From positions 1 through 62,299 of the forward strand of contig NZ_CAJTLL010000012.1 of the NCBI RefSeq assembly GCF_910577135.1: a stretch of 62,299 nucleotides of DNA. Direction: 5' to 3'. The notes beneath the pieces were generated by a model that saw only the letters and a program-made list of their open reading frames with translations, made no database searches and was not told where the DNA came from. This document shows, one piece after another, positions 16,676 through 25,308 of the stretch. A program made the position numbers and the translations under genes. Origin of the DNA: an uncultured Helicobacter sp. (lineage in GTDB: Bacteria > Campylobacterota > Campylobacteria > Campylobacterales > Helicobacteraceae). Position 1 is the stretch's first letter. The number at the start of each line of letters is the position of its first letter.

Positions 16676-16682
16676 CGATATT
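16676..16682 (+). promoter_or_regulatory. FliA (sigma-28)-like -10 element
   Basis: CGATATT fits the CGATWT core of Campylobacter/Helicobacter sigma-28 promoters and lies 24 bases before the start of the next gene, with AAAGGAGG in between. The -35 (TAAA-like) is not clear, so this is tentative. Confidence 0.35.
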
Positions 16683-16706
16683 CTATAAAGCAAAAAGGAG
16701 GTTATT

Positions 16707-17030
16707 ATGGCACTTAGTCCTATTGGTAATGTTACATATATCAATCAAAACTCCCAGCTTGGCAGTATTCAACACGCAAACAATATGCAAAAAGTAGATT
16801 TTACGCTTAATGCAAATATGCAAGACTTTGTCGATAAGCTTAAAGCCGTGCAGGAAGTCTCTCCCTCGCCCGAAGTCCAAGCAATTAACCCCGATGACAA
16901 ACAAGAGAAAAAACGCGAGAGGGAAAGTGAGAAAAAACAAGCCCAAGATTCACATAAAAATGCAGAGGGTTTAACAGAAGAAGAACCAACCTACAAAGCT
17001 CAAACACATTTGCTTGATATTCGCGCCTAA
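16707..17030 (+). CDS. Small hydrophilic protein, possibly flagellum-coregulated
   Basis: 107 residues starting MALSPIGNVTYINQNSQLGS, with strong ribosome site AAAGGAGG. The middle is polar and the C-terminal half is very charged (KQEKKREREESEK-like, Lys/Glu/Gln) and disordered-looking. No signal or membrane segment. The N-terminus looks like a protein conserved in Campylobacterota, but I cannot name it. A FliA-like -10 box upstream suggests late flagellar expression (inference). Confidence 0.65.
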   Translation: MALSPIGNVTYINQNSQLGSIQHANNMQKVDFTLNANMQDFVDKLKAVQEVSPSPEVQAINPDDKQEKKRERESEKKQAQDSHKNAEGLTEEEPTYKAQTHLLDIRA

Positions 17031-17653
17031 AATCTTTGAGGGAATAGCCTTTAGATTCTAATCTATCTATGCCTTCGCTATCAGGGCTAAAGCCCTCGCA
17101 TTTGCACGAAATGCTAATCTACATTTGTAAAAGCTCTTAAGAATAAGAGCTAAGCCCTCTATTTCCGCCTGAAAGATAGAGTTAAAATTGCGGCTTCACC
17201 TTATTTTACCCTTGCGGGATTTCATCAAGTAAGATTCTAAGGCTTAGAATCTCTAAGTCTATTTTCTTTATCTATAAGGGGGAGGGGCTTAAAGAAGACA
17301 GCTCGTTGGATTGCTCCCTCTCGCTCCCCCTTATATCCCCACCCCCGACCTGCACTTTTAATGTCTGCACTTCGTGCAATTTTATTTTTATGCAAGTGAG
17401 GATATATCCACTTGTGGGGAAATTAGAGAATTTATATTCTATTTTTTATGAGAAGGCTCAACTTCCCCGCTCTCTTTGTAGAAGAGGGTATATCTTTAAA
17501 GTGAAGGTGGGAGACGCTCCAGCAGAAGAGAGGTGAAAGCCTACGTGAATCTGTGCTTACAAAGCAAAAGTTCTTTAGATGAATCCCGTAAGGGCATTCA
17601 ACGCAAAAGGCGGTTAATCCTTCAAGGGCTAAAAGGTCTTGTCTAGACAAACC
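17031..17653. other. Non-coding gap built of degenerate repeats
   Basis: No gene. From left to right: repeat family C inverted copy (17069-17094), a near-palindrome AGCTCTTAAGAATAAGAGCT (17131-17150), a perfect AGATTCTAA inverted pair (17232-17252), GGATTGCTCCCTCTCGCTCC (about 17312; relative near 31361), AGTGAGGATATATCC (17396-17410) and repeat A copy 2 (17477-17515). Stretches resemble those at 30960-31400. Confidence 0.5.
17232..17252. repeat. Inverted pair of the AGATTCT motif
   Basis: AGATTCTAA (17232-17240), GGC, TTAGAATCT (17244-17252): perfect 9-bp arms with a 3-base loop in a non-coding gap. Another inverted pair, with a 1-base centre, lies at 44377-44393. Confidence 0.65.
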
Positions 17654-18556
17654 TTAGAAAGCTAAGCCTACATTTACCCCTATACTATGTGTATAGTTAT
17701 TTGGCTCTACATAACTGCCCAAAGACTGACCATTTTGATAGGCAGTTTGAAAGTCTGAATCTAAAATATTCCAATATTCATAATAAATCTTCATAAAGTA
17801 GGAAGAGTTTCTATTATATTTGTAATCGCCCCTTAAAGCGAGATAATACCCACTTCCACGTGTCTGCGTGAAAGATAAATCATAGTCCCAACCAATATCT
17901 GTTGCATAAGATTTATTCCAACCTTTGATAAGCCCTCGATATTGTGCCATAAAGCTAGCATAAACTCTAGGCGAAAGAGGCGCGGATATATCAAGCCCCA
18001 GCAAGTAATACACATAATGTTGCTCACGTCTATACGCAGATATAGAATCCACGTCATTAAACAAATACCGATAGCCTGCACCCAAGTTATAACCAATAAT
18101 CGCATCATCTATTTGCACTCGCGGATTAATCATATATTGCGCAAAAGAAAACCAATCACTCGAATCTGCTTTGTATGGCTGACATTGATCTCTACCACCT
18201 TGATTTGGGCAAACGTGTCCATCATATCGAGTATTAGCACTTGTGTAATAGGCTGCATTTAAGCTATGTCTAAAAGAAGATGTAACATTGTGCGTAATGC
18301 CTCCTTGCACTCCATACATAAGCCCTGATATTTTCATTACCTGTTCGTTATTTTGAGTTTCGTGATAGCTATAGCTTTCAGCAGCCACGCCTAGTTCATA
18401 ATTAAAGCTCTTTAATTGTGATACCTGCTTAGACGGGGCTTGCCTAGCTTTTTTAGCAGCCGTGGTTCTTGTATTTGTATTGGTAGCTCCAAGAGCGCAA
18501 ATATGGCACGATAAAGCCAAACAAAGCACACGTGCAACTATCATTTTCATACTCAT
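17654..18556 (-). CDS. Outer-membrane beta-barrel protein
   Basis: 300 residues. A signal peptide (MSMKMIVARVLCLALSCHICALGA) is followed by a short basic Thr/Lys linker and then alternating aromatic strands (FNYELGVAAESYSYHET, GYNLGAGYRYLF, YLALRGDYKY), ending HSIGVNVGLAF with a C-terminal Phe, the outer-membrane insertion signal. Two cysteines lie in one loop (HVCPNQGGRDQCQPY). The strand count is about 10-12. Start 18556 is chosen because GGAGGG lies 8 bases upstream; ATG 18550 is an alternative. It follows icd by 32 bases on the same strand. Family not recognised. Confidence 0.7.
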   Translation of the reverse strand: MSMKMIVARVLCLALSCHICALGATNTNTRTTAAKKARQAPSKQVSQLKSFNYELGVAAESYSYHETQNNEQVMKISGLMYGVQGGITHNVTSSFRHSLNAAYYTSANTRYDGHVCPNQGGRDQCQPYKADSSDWFSFAQYMINPRVQIDDAIIGYNLGAGYRYLFNDVDSISAYRREQHYVYYLLGLDISAPLSPRVYASFMAQYRGLIKGWNKSYATDIGWDYDLSFTQTRGSGYYLALRGDYKYNRNSSYFMKIYYEYWNILDSDFQTAYQNGQSLGSYVEPNNYTHSIGVNVGLAF

Positions 18557-18587
18557 TCTTTAATCCCTCCAATCATCGAAGTTAAAC

Positions 18588-20792
18588 TTAACCCTTAGTA
18601 ATCCTTTCAATAATCGCATTGAAACTACTGCTTGGGCGCATAATTTTCTCCGCCATTATATCATCAAATTTATAATATCCGCCTAAATTGACCTTTTTAC
18701 CCTGTGCACCATTAAATTCATTGCGGATTGTGGCTTCTTTTGATATTATCTCTTCGGCTAAGGGTGTGAAAAATGCAGCGATTTGCGTATCTGCGCTTTG
18801 CTTTGCTAAGGCTTGTATAAAATATAATGTCAAGTAAAAATGGCTCGTGCGATTGTCGTCCTCGCCTACCTTGCGTGAAGGAGCTTTATTATTATTAAGC
18901 CACTGCCCAATAGCACTATCAAGCGCATCAGCCAACACCTTTGCCTTAGAGCTATTGCACTTTTGTGCGTAAAACTCAAGGCTTGCCTGCAAGGCTAAAA
19001 ACTCACCTAAGCTATCCCAACGCAAATGATTTTCATCTACGAGCTGCTCGACTTGCTTAGGCGCACTCCCGCCCGCACCTGTCTCAAACATCGCTCCACC
19101 ATTAAGCATAGGCACGACAGATAGCATTTTCGCACTCGTGCCAAGCTCTAAAATCGGGAATAAATCCGTGAGATAATCTCTCAACACATTGCCTGTGATA
19201 GAAATGGCATTTTTCCCTGCGCGAATGAGCTTTAAAGACTCTAAACAGGCTTCTTTAGGGGCAAGAATAGCGATATCTTTGCCCTTTTCTTTCAATCGTT
19301 TTTGCACTAAATCAATCATAATTTTATTACTCGCGCGTTTTTCATCAAGCCAGAAAATCGCTTTATCACCCGTAATATCCGCCCTCTCAATGCCTAAATC
19401 AATCCAATTTAGCACAGCGTCATACTTTGCTTGATTTGCCCGATAAATATCATCTTTCTGCACTTTGTGAGAAAGTAGCACTTTATTATCCGCATCTAAA
19501 ATTACAAATTCCCCATCATTAGGCGCGATAAATGTCTTATCGTGTGAACCATATTCTTGTGCTTTTTTTGCCATTAGCCCCACATTACTTACACTTCCTA
19601 AATTCGCAGGATTAAGTGTGCCATTTGCCCTTAAATCCTCAATCACGGCTTCATAAATAGTCGCATACGTTTTATCCGGAATCACCGCATTTGCATCACA
19701 TTCCTTGCCCTCTTTATCCCATAGCTTTGCACCATTTTTAAGCATAGCAGGCATAGAAGCATCGACAATCACATCGCTTGGAACGTGCAAATTAGTAATG
19801 CCCTTGTCGGAATTTACCATAGAAATTTTGGCACTTTTTTCTAAAATCTCATTGTATCTTGCAAGAATCTGCGCTTTTTTGGGGCTAGATTCTATCTTTG
19901 CTAAAAGCTCACTCACGCCATTATTTGCATTTACGCCTAAGCTTTCTAACTCATCTTTAAAGCCCTCAAAAAGCTCCTTGAAATACGCCTTAACTGCATA
20001 GCCAAATAACACAGGGTCGCTTACTTTCATCATTGTGGCTTTCAAATGCAAAGAAAAGAGAATATCTTGCTTTTTGCAGGATTCTATCTGTGCTTCATAG
20101 AATGCGCTTAACCTTTTAGTATCCATAAAAGTGGCGTCTAAAATCTCATTTTGCTCCAATTTTAGCCCTTCTTTTAGCACCTTTTCACCATTAGAATCTC
20201 TAAATACAATCTTAGCCGTAGTGGGAGATACTATCAAAACCGCCTTTTCATTATCAAAAAAATCGCCTTCTTTCATATAGCTGACACAGCTTTTAGAATC
20301 TTTATTAAAAGGCACGACACGATAGGGATTTTTCTGCGCGTAGGATTTGACTGCATTTGTGCTGCGCCTATCGCTATTGCCTTGACGCAGTACAGGATTC
20401 ACAGCCGAGCCTAGCACTTTTTGGTATTTTTCTTTGATATTTTTCTCATTATCATTTTTTGGCTCATCGGGAAATTCTGGCACATTATAGCCCTTTGCTT
20501 GAAGCTCCTTGATAGCAGCTTTTAGTTGGGGGATTGAAGCGGAGATATTGGGCGTTTTGATAAGGTTCGCATCAGGTGTTTTGACAAGCTCACCTAAAAG
20601 CGAGAGTGTATCCTCTACGCGCTGATTAGGATTTAAAGAATTGGGGAATTGCGCTAAGATTCTAGCAGAAAGCGAGATATCAGCAGTTACTACATCGATA
20701 TTGGCGTGCTTTAAAAATGCCTTAACAATGGGTAAAAATGAATATGTCGCTAAAGCGGGAGATTCATCTGTGAGGGTGTAAGTAATTTTCAT
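18588..20792 (-). CDS. icd: Monomeric NADP-dependent isocitrate dehydrogenase
   Basis: 734 residues, matching the monomeric (IDH-II) class rather than the roughly 420-residue dimeric enzyme of H. pylori. It converts isocitrate to 2-oxoglutarate and CO2 in the TCA cycle and makes NADPH. Family features include ITYTLTDESPALATYSFLPI at the start, RQGNSDRRS near 137, MVNSDKGITNLHVPSDVIVD near 330, FETGAGGSAPKQ near 570 and LGGYYKFDD near the end. A TATACT box on the minus strand (20832-20827) precedes ATG 20792. The outer-membrane protein gene lies 32 bases downstream and may be cotranscribed. Confidence 0.96.
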   Translation of the reverse strand: MKITYTLTDESPALATYSFLPIVKAFLKHANIDVVTADISLSARILAQFPNSLNPNQRVEDTLSLLGELVKTPDANLIKTPNISASIPQLKAAIKELQAKGYNVPEFPDEPKNDNEKNIKEKYQKVLGSAVNPVLRQGNSDRRSTNAVKSYAQKNPYRVVPFNKDSKSCVSYMKEGDFFDNEKAVLIVSPTTAKIVFRDSNGEKVLKEGLKLEQNEILDATFMDTKRLSAFYEAQIESCKKQDILFSLHLKATMMKVSDPVLFGYAVKAYFKELFEGFKDELESLGVNANNGVSELLAKIESSPKKAQILARYNEILEKSAKISMVNSDKGITNLHVPSDVIVDASMPAMLKNGAKLWDKEGKECDANAVIPDKTYATIYEAVIEDLRANGTLNPANLGSVSNVGLMAKKAQEYGSHDKTFIAPNDGEFVILDADNKVLLSHKVQKDDIYRANQAKYDAVLNWIDLGIERADITGDKAIFWLDEKRASNKIMIDLVQKRLKEKGKDIAILAPKEACLESLKLIRAGKNAISITGNVLRDYLTDLFPILELGTSAKMLSVVPMLNGGAMFETGAGGSAPKQVEQLVDENHLRWDSLGEFLALQASLEFYAQKCNSSKAKVLADALDSAIGQWLNNNKAPSRKVGEDDNRTSHFYLTLYFIQALAKQSADTQIAAFFTPLAEEIISKEATIRNEFNGAQGKKVNLGGYYKFDDIMAEKIMRPSSSFNAIIERITKG

Positions 20793-20832
20793 AATGTGTC
20801 CTTTGTGTGAAATTTGGTAGTATCTAAGTATA

Positions 20833-21083
20833 GCAAAATTGATTGTGTTTGCAAAAATGGATAAAGATTTTTTAAACTTTTATACTCATAATGGCGAATA
20901 GGTAGCATAAATCTAAGGGTTTCACAAATAATAAAAGAAACAGGGATTCTATCTTGCCTTTGCACTTTAAATAAATTAAAGCAAATCTTGCAAAAAATTA
21001 CATTGCAAGTGTATTTTTAAAGCATAGTGCGCATAAAAAAGAGCTAACACTTATTTTACAGCAAAACATCAAAGCAAAATGGA
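20833..21083. other. Non-coding stretch upstream of icd
   Basis: AT-rich sequence between the icd promoter and the autotransporter remnant. No reading frame or structure recognised, apart from possible further degraded remnant of the same gene. Confidence 0.35.
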
Positions 21084-21486
21084 TTAATTGGTAATGCCGC
21101 CCGTGAGGCTCACTCTTGTGCCAGAATGATTGGCTATGGTATTTGTGCCAGCATCACTACGTAATAGGAACCCCTCTCCGCTCTAGGGATGATTATCACC
21201 CCCTGCCCTATATTAATAATTAAGAGCATTGCCAGATGTATTACGATTAGTAATTACCCCAATTTTACATTCTCTTGCATACTGAGGACAACATTAGGGC
21301 TGATAGTGATTGTCGTATCTTGTGTTCCATTGCTATTGAATAAAAAGTAGTTGTGTTAGTAGTATTAGTCGTGATATTACATTAATACCCTCCAGCATTA
21401 CAAGGAGCTGTCTGTGATAGCTGGGCAAACATATATAACACACTCAAAAGATGAAGCACGACAACAAATAATACTTTTAAAAACTG
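21084..21486 (-). pseudogene. Decayed autotransporter-like surface protein, 5' part only
   Basis: Leftward reading from about 21486 gives a signal-like segment (FLKVLFVVVLHLLSVLYMFA, then QLSQTAPCNAGG), a stop, CNITTNTTNTTTFYS, then in other frames NSNGTQDTTITISPNVVLSM, VITNRNTSGNALNY and LLRSDAGTNTIANHSGTR, ending VSLTGGITN at TAA 21084. Asn/Thr/Gly-rich beta-helix-like text behind a long signal sequence is typical of Helicobacter autotransporter passengers. At least three stops and two frame changes; no start codon and no beta-barrel domain remain. Confidence 0.5.
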
Positions 21487-21668
21487 CGAGTTTCCTAGAA
21501 TGTTATATACACATAAATGATAATCCTAAATAGCTTTAATATTAAGGTTTTACTAGGAATAAGAGATAATTTTCTTTGATTTTTTACCTTCTTTATATTT
21601 ATTCCTAATTAAAAAAGTTAGCCTTAAATGCGGGACTGCATTGCAAAAAATAGAAACAGAAATTAAGC

Positions 21669-21674
21669 TATAAT
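21669..21674 (+). promoter_or_regulatory. -10 box of cutA
   Basis: TATAAT 32 bases before ATG 21706, followed by an AAAAAGGAG ribosome site. Confidence 0.55.
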
Positions 21675-21705
21675 CACAACCAATACGATAAAAAAGGAGA
21701 TTCCT

Positions 21706-22074
21706 ATGCTCATTATCCACACTACCACCGCTAGCAAAAAGGAAGCTAAGTTTTTAGCTCAATCACTTTTAGAATCGCACCTTGTAGCCTGTGCACAGTA
21801 TCATAAGATCACAAGTGCCTATCTTTGGAGAGAAAGCAAAGAGCAAGACTACACGATACATCAATCAAAGGAATGGCTACTCACGTTTAAAACGCTACCC
21901 TCATATTACAAGGATATACAAGCCCTGCTCTTAAAGCTCCATAGCTATGATGTGCCTGAAATCATAGCATTTGAAGCACAGTCTCATAAGGCTTATGAGG
22001 CGTGGATTCACTCAAGCCTATGCTGGAATCCAAATCCCAACGATATGGATATAAACGACACATCACATCAATAA
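21706..22074 (+). CDS. cutA: CutA-family protein
   Basis: 122 residues. Trimeric ferredoxin-like fold protein linked in E. coli to divalent-cation tolerance; the molecular role is unresolved. Landmarks: TTTASKKEAKFLAQSLLESH, VACAQYHKITSAYLWRES, EWLLTFKTLPSYY and SYDVPEIIAFEA. The usual VNI before the ITSxYxW loop is replaced by AQYHK. The C-terminus extends about 15 residues past the common end. Short 5' leader from the TATAAT box. The next gene follows after a T14 tract. Confidence 0.9.
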   Translation: MLIIHTTTASKKEAKFLAQSLLESHLVACAQYHKITSAYLWRESKEQDYTIHQSKEWLLTFKTLPSYYKDIQALLLKLHSYDVPEIIAFEAQSHKAYEAWIHSSLCWNPNPNDMDINDTSHQ

Positions 22075-22102
22075 TTTATCACTATTTGATTCTTTTCTTT
22101 CG

Positions 22103-22116
22103 TTTTTTTTTTTTTT
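22103..22116 (+). repeat. T14 homopolymer between cutA and a small exported protein gene
   Basis: Fourteen consecutive T residues ending 51 bases before ATG 22168. Tracts of this length slip during replication in Helicobacter, and one in a promoter region can modulate transcription. No clear -10/-35 pair was recognised around it. Confidence 0.6.
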
Positions 22117-22167
22117 GATATAAATAGTTCGCGTTTTTTCGCAATTTCAAAATCATAAGGAGATTCC

Positions 22168-22453
22168 ATGAGAAAAGTTATTTCGGTTTTGTTAGCCGTA
22201 GCAGTTTGTGGTACTTTCGCAAATGCTTTTGACATTAAAGACAAGGCTCTAGGAGCAGCTTCTGACTTAGCAAGTGGCAAAAGTGTTAAAGACATCACAG
22301 AAGACACAAAAAAAGAGCTTAAAAACGCCGCTAATGCGGAAGTTGAAAAACAAAAAGCAGAGCTTGAAAAACAAAAGCAAAAAGCTATGAAAAAAAGCTG
22401 ATGAAAAGACGGGTGGAGCTGCTTCAATTGCAGGTGAATTGCTTAAAAAATAG
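22168..22453 (+). pseudogene. Small exported helical protein with a 3'-terminal frameshift at A7
   Basis: ATG 22168 follows AAGGAG and encodes a signal peptide (MRKVISVLLAVAVCGTFANA, cleavage after A-N-A) and a helical Lys/Glu/Ala-rich mature part (KDITEDTKKELKNAANAEVE). The frame stops at TGA 22399-22401, just after an A7 tract (22390-22396). With one A fewer it continues ADEKTGGAASIAGELLKK to TAG 22451, giving 95 residues. That continuation reads as genuine protein, so the current frame is probably a truncation, by mutation or reversible slippage. The 77-residue product could still be made and exported. No family recognised. Confidence 0.55.
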
Positions 22454-22585
22454 CAAAATCCTGCAAGCATAAAAGAACGCACTTATGCAGCCTCTAAACA
22501 AATCCCTTAAGGGTAAAACTAACACTTTCTCTACCAAATACATTTTAGAGGTTGAGAATCCTCCCTTGACTCCCTCTAATAAACG

Positions 22586-23326
22586 CTATCCCTTTAATGC
22601 TTCTAAAAAATGTGCATAGAGCGCGTTTAGTTCCTCTAGCTCTTTTGTATGGCAGCACTCTGTAGTAGATTCTAACATCTGCAAACGCTTGAAAAGATAC
22701 TCAAACAGCGCTCTATCAATATCAGGTAGCTTATTTACCGCATTTATACCTTGTGCGCGCCCCTTTACAATCACACGTGCGGGGATTCCCACCGCCGTGC
22801 AGTCTTTGGGCACATCTTTAATTACTACAGAATTTGCCCCAATTTTTGCATTCGCCCCGATACGTATATTCCCTAGAATCTTCGCTCCCGCACCTATCAC
22901 CACGCCATCTTCAATTGTAGGATGTCGCTTGACTTTATCTAAACTCGTGCCCCCTAGCGTTACCCCTTGATAAATCATCACATCATTTCCCACCTCGGCG
23001 GTTTCGCCTATCACTACACCAGTAGCGTGGTCGATAAACACGCGTCTGCCTATTTGTGCTGCGGGGTGAATATCGACATTAGTAATAAAGCCCGTAAGCC
23101 CCATGATGATACGCGCCAATACTTTGAATCCAGCTTTGTGGAAACGATGGGCAATGCGATAATGCACGAGCGCAATCAATCCGGGATAGTTGAAAAACAG
23201 CTCAATGCTGCGATTAATAGCGGGATCTTTTTGCCTCACTATGCAAAAATCCTCTTTAATGATACGCCACAAACCCACTTTTTGTTCTGTTTGTGCTATG
23301 TGTTGATTTGATATATTTGATTCCAC
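22586..23326 (-). CDS. cysE: Serine O-acetyltransferase
   Basis: 246 residues. Acetylates serine with acetyl-CoA in the first step of cysteine synthesis. It has the N-terminal helical domain (SIELFFNYPGLIALVHYRIAH) and left-handed beta-helix hexapeptides (VDIHPAAQIGRRVFIDHATG, with the catalytic His in IDHATGVVIGETA), then GGTSLDKVKRHPTI and GIPARVI. Start GTG 23326 lies 6 bases after the speA stop, so the two genes are one transcript. Slightly longer than short CysE forms. Confidence 0.95.
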   Translation of the reverse strand: MESNISNQHIAQTEQKVGLWRIIKEDFCIVRQKDPAINRSIELFFNYPGLIALVHYRIAHRFHKAGFKVLARIIMGLTGFITNVDIHPAAQIGRRVFIDHATGVVIGETAEVGNDVMIYQGVTLGGTSLDKVKRHPTIEDGVVIGAGAKILGNIRIGANAKIGANSVVIKDVPKDCTAVGIPARVIVKGRAQGINAVNKLPDIDRALFEYLFKRLQMLESTTECCHTKELEELNALYAHFLEALKG

Positions 23327-23332
23327 TTGTGC

Positions 23333-25180
23333 CTATTCTCCCTTAGTTGTAATTGTGCGCAAATAGCCATTCTCACTTAACATCACATAAAGCCGCCCAA
23401 GCATATCTTTCTTACCCTCACTATCTAGACTCTCATTATCCTCAATGTGCTGCTTCAATCGCCGCTCGATGTCCTTTGTATCATAGTCTAAATCATCAAG
23501 CACATCTAAAATCGTCTGTGCTTCAATGAGATTGGTTAGCTCGTGTCCCTTACTATCATCATTAAAGCTCACACTAAACTCTGTAGGGTGTGTGAAAAGA
23601 TTATGCCGCATACCTAGCACCTCTTGATACGCTCCCACCAAAAAGAATCCTAAGAAATACTCCTCTTTGGTTACATCAACATCGTGCAAAAAGATGGGTT
23701 TTTGCGCATTGAATGCAATCTCTCCATCGGAATCACAAGTAATATCCCACAAACTCGCGCTACGATTTGGGCGGCGATTAAGCCTATCAAGGGGCATTAC
23801 CGGGAAATTCTGTGCTAATCCCCAATAATCAGGCAGACTTTGGAAAAAGCTACAATTTAGCAAATAGCGCTCCTGCACCTGCTCTTGAATCTGCAAAATT
23901 TCATTAAAATTCTTATGTTTTAAGAGCTTAATCACTTTTTTAATAATCAAATGCACGAGTACTTCAGTATTTGAGCGGTCTTGTAAATCAATATAACCCA
24001 AATCAAAAAGTGTGAGCAAAGATTCCATATGATCTAGGCTATCGTGCAGATATTCAATTGCATTTTTCTCCACCACACTATTATAGAGGTCAAAAAGCTC
24101 CTCGATAAGCGGAGGATTATGCTCTTTAAGCCTCAAAGCCTTCTCGTCATATTCTTGTGAAAATAGCTCTAAGACAGGGGCAACGAGCACGGCGTGATTT
24201 GCCGCGATGAAACGTCCAGATTCAATAAAAATATCCGGCTCTGGCTCATTTTTATTCTTAGCAATCTCACGCAGGGAAAACACTACATCGCCGCTAAACT
24301 CGCTCAATGTATAGTTGCGATTATTCGCACCCTCGTGCTGGGTATATTCCACCGCTAAGCCTCCGCCGATATTGACACATTGCAGATTCTCCGCACCTTT
24401 TTTGCGTAACTCCGCATAGATATTCCCTGCCTCTCTAATAGCACGTTTAAGCGGTGAAATATCACTGATTTGACTGCCTATATGAAAGTGAATCATTGTA
24501 AATTTATGCAGTAATTGCTCTTTTTCAAGCATATTAATCGCCTCTAAAAGCTCTGTGCTTGTCAATCCAAACTTTGAGTTTATACCTCCGCTTTTCGCCC
24601 AAATGCCCATACCCGTGCTGTGAAGGCGGATTCTTAAGCCGATGTTGGGGTAGGGTTCGCCTAGCTCCTTTGCCACCTCGATAATCGTCTCTAGCTCATT
24701 TAGCCCCTCAATCGTAAGCGTAATGTCGTGTCCCATATTTGCTGCGCTAAAGCCTAGAGAAATCATCTCCTTGTCTTTAAAGCCATTCACCGTTATGGGA
24801 GCATTTTCATTCGTGTAAGCCATAGCAAGGATTAGCTCGGATTTACTCCCTGCCTCTAGCCCATAGCATTTATCTTTACTTTGCTCTACAAGTGAAAGCA
24901 CAAAATTAGGCATTTGATTAACTTTCAAGGGAAATACCGCTTTAAACTTACCCTTATAAGAATACTCCTTAATGGCGCCCTCAAAGGCTTTAAACACCTT
25001 ATCCACTTGATTTTTAATTAAATGCGGGAAACGTAAGAGCAAAGGTCCTTTATAGCCTCTCTCTCGGGCTTCTTGGACGATGTCAATCAGCGCTGGTTTA
25101 TGCTTATGATTCACCTTTACCTTGCCATCGGCGATAATAAAGTCATTATTACTCCAAAAATTAATGCCATAATCTACCAT
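23333..25180 (-). CDS. speA: Biosynthetic arginine decarboxylase
   Basis: 615 residues from ATG 25180, chosen because AAGGAT precedes it and VDYGINFWSNNDFIIADGKV is the known start of the family; an upstream extension of the frame crosses the promoter. A PLP-dependent fold-III enzyme that makes agmatine and CO2 for polyamine synthesis. FPLKVNQM holds the PLP lysine, IHFHIGSQISDI and INIGGGLAVEY-like CVNIGGGLAVEY are cofactor motifs, and ESGRFIAANHAVL and SLPDYW are C-terminal landmarks. TATAAT on the minus strand at 25231-25226. cysE follows after 6 bases. Confidence 0.96.
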   Translation of the reverse strand: MVDYGINFWSNNDFIIADGKVKVNHKHKPALIDIVQEARERGYKGPLLLRFPHLIKNQVDKVFKAFEGAIKEYSYKGKFKAVFPLKVNQMPNFVLSLVEQSKDKCYGLEAGSKSELILAMAYTNENAPITVNGFKDKEMISLGFSAANMGHDITLTIEGLNELETIIEVAKELGEPYPNIGLRIRLHSTGMGIWAKSGGINSKFGLTSTELLEAINMLEKEQLLHKFTMIHFHIGSQISDISPLKRAIREAGNIYAELRKKGAENLQCVNIGGGLAVEYTQHEGANNRNYTLSEFSGDVVFSLREIAKNKNEPEPDIFIESGRFIAANHAVLVAPVLELFSQEYDEKALRLKEHNPPLIEELFDLYNSVVEKNAIEYLHDSLDHMESLLTLFDLGYIDLQDRSNTEVLVHLIIKKVIKLLKHKNFNEILQIQEQVQERYLLNCSFFQSLPDYWGLAQNFPVMPLDRLNRRPNRSASLWDITCDSDGEIAFNAQKPIFLHDVDVTKEEYFLGFFLVGAYQEVLGMRHNLFTHPTEFSVSFNDDSKGHELTNLIEAQTILDVLDDLDYDTKDIERRLKQHIEDNESLDSEGKKDMLGRLYVMLSENGYLRTITTKGE

Positions 25181-25308
25181 TATCCTTGCCCTGCCTCTTG
25201 CTAAAGTGCTAATAAAAGAGTGTGAATTATAGCACTTTAAAAGCATTTTATGGCTATACTCGCACCATAGAAACATAAATTTCACTTTTTTTGCACAATG
25301 GAGCGTTT

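Noticed and set aside
25181..25285. The N-terminal extension of the speA frame.
   Set aside because: It crosses the divergent promoter region and lacks a ribosome site, while ATG 25180 has AAGGAT and the family start.
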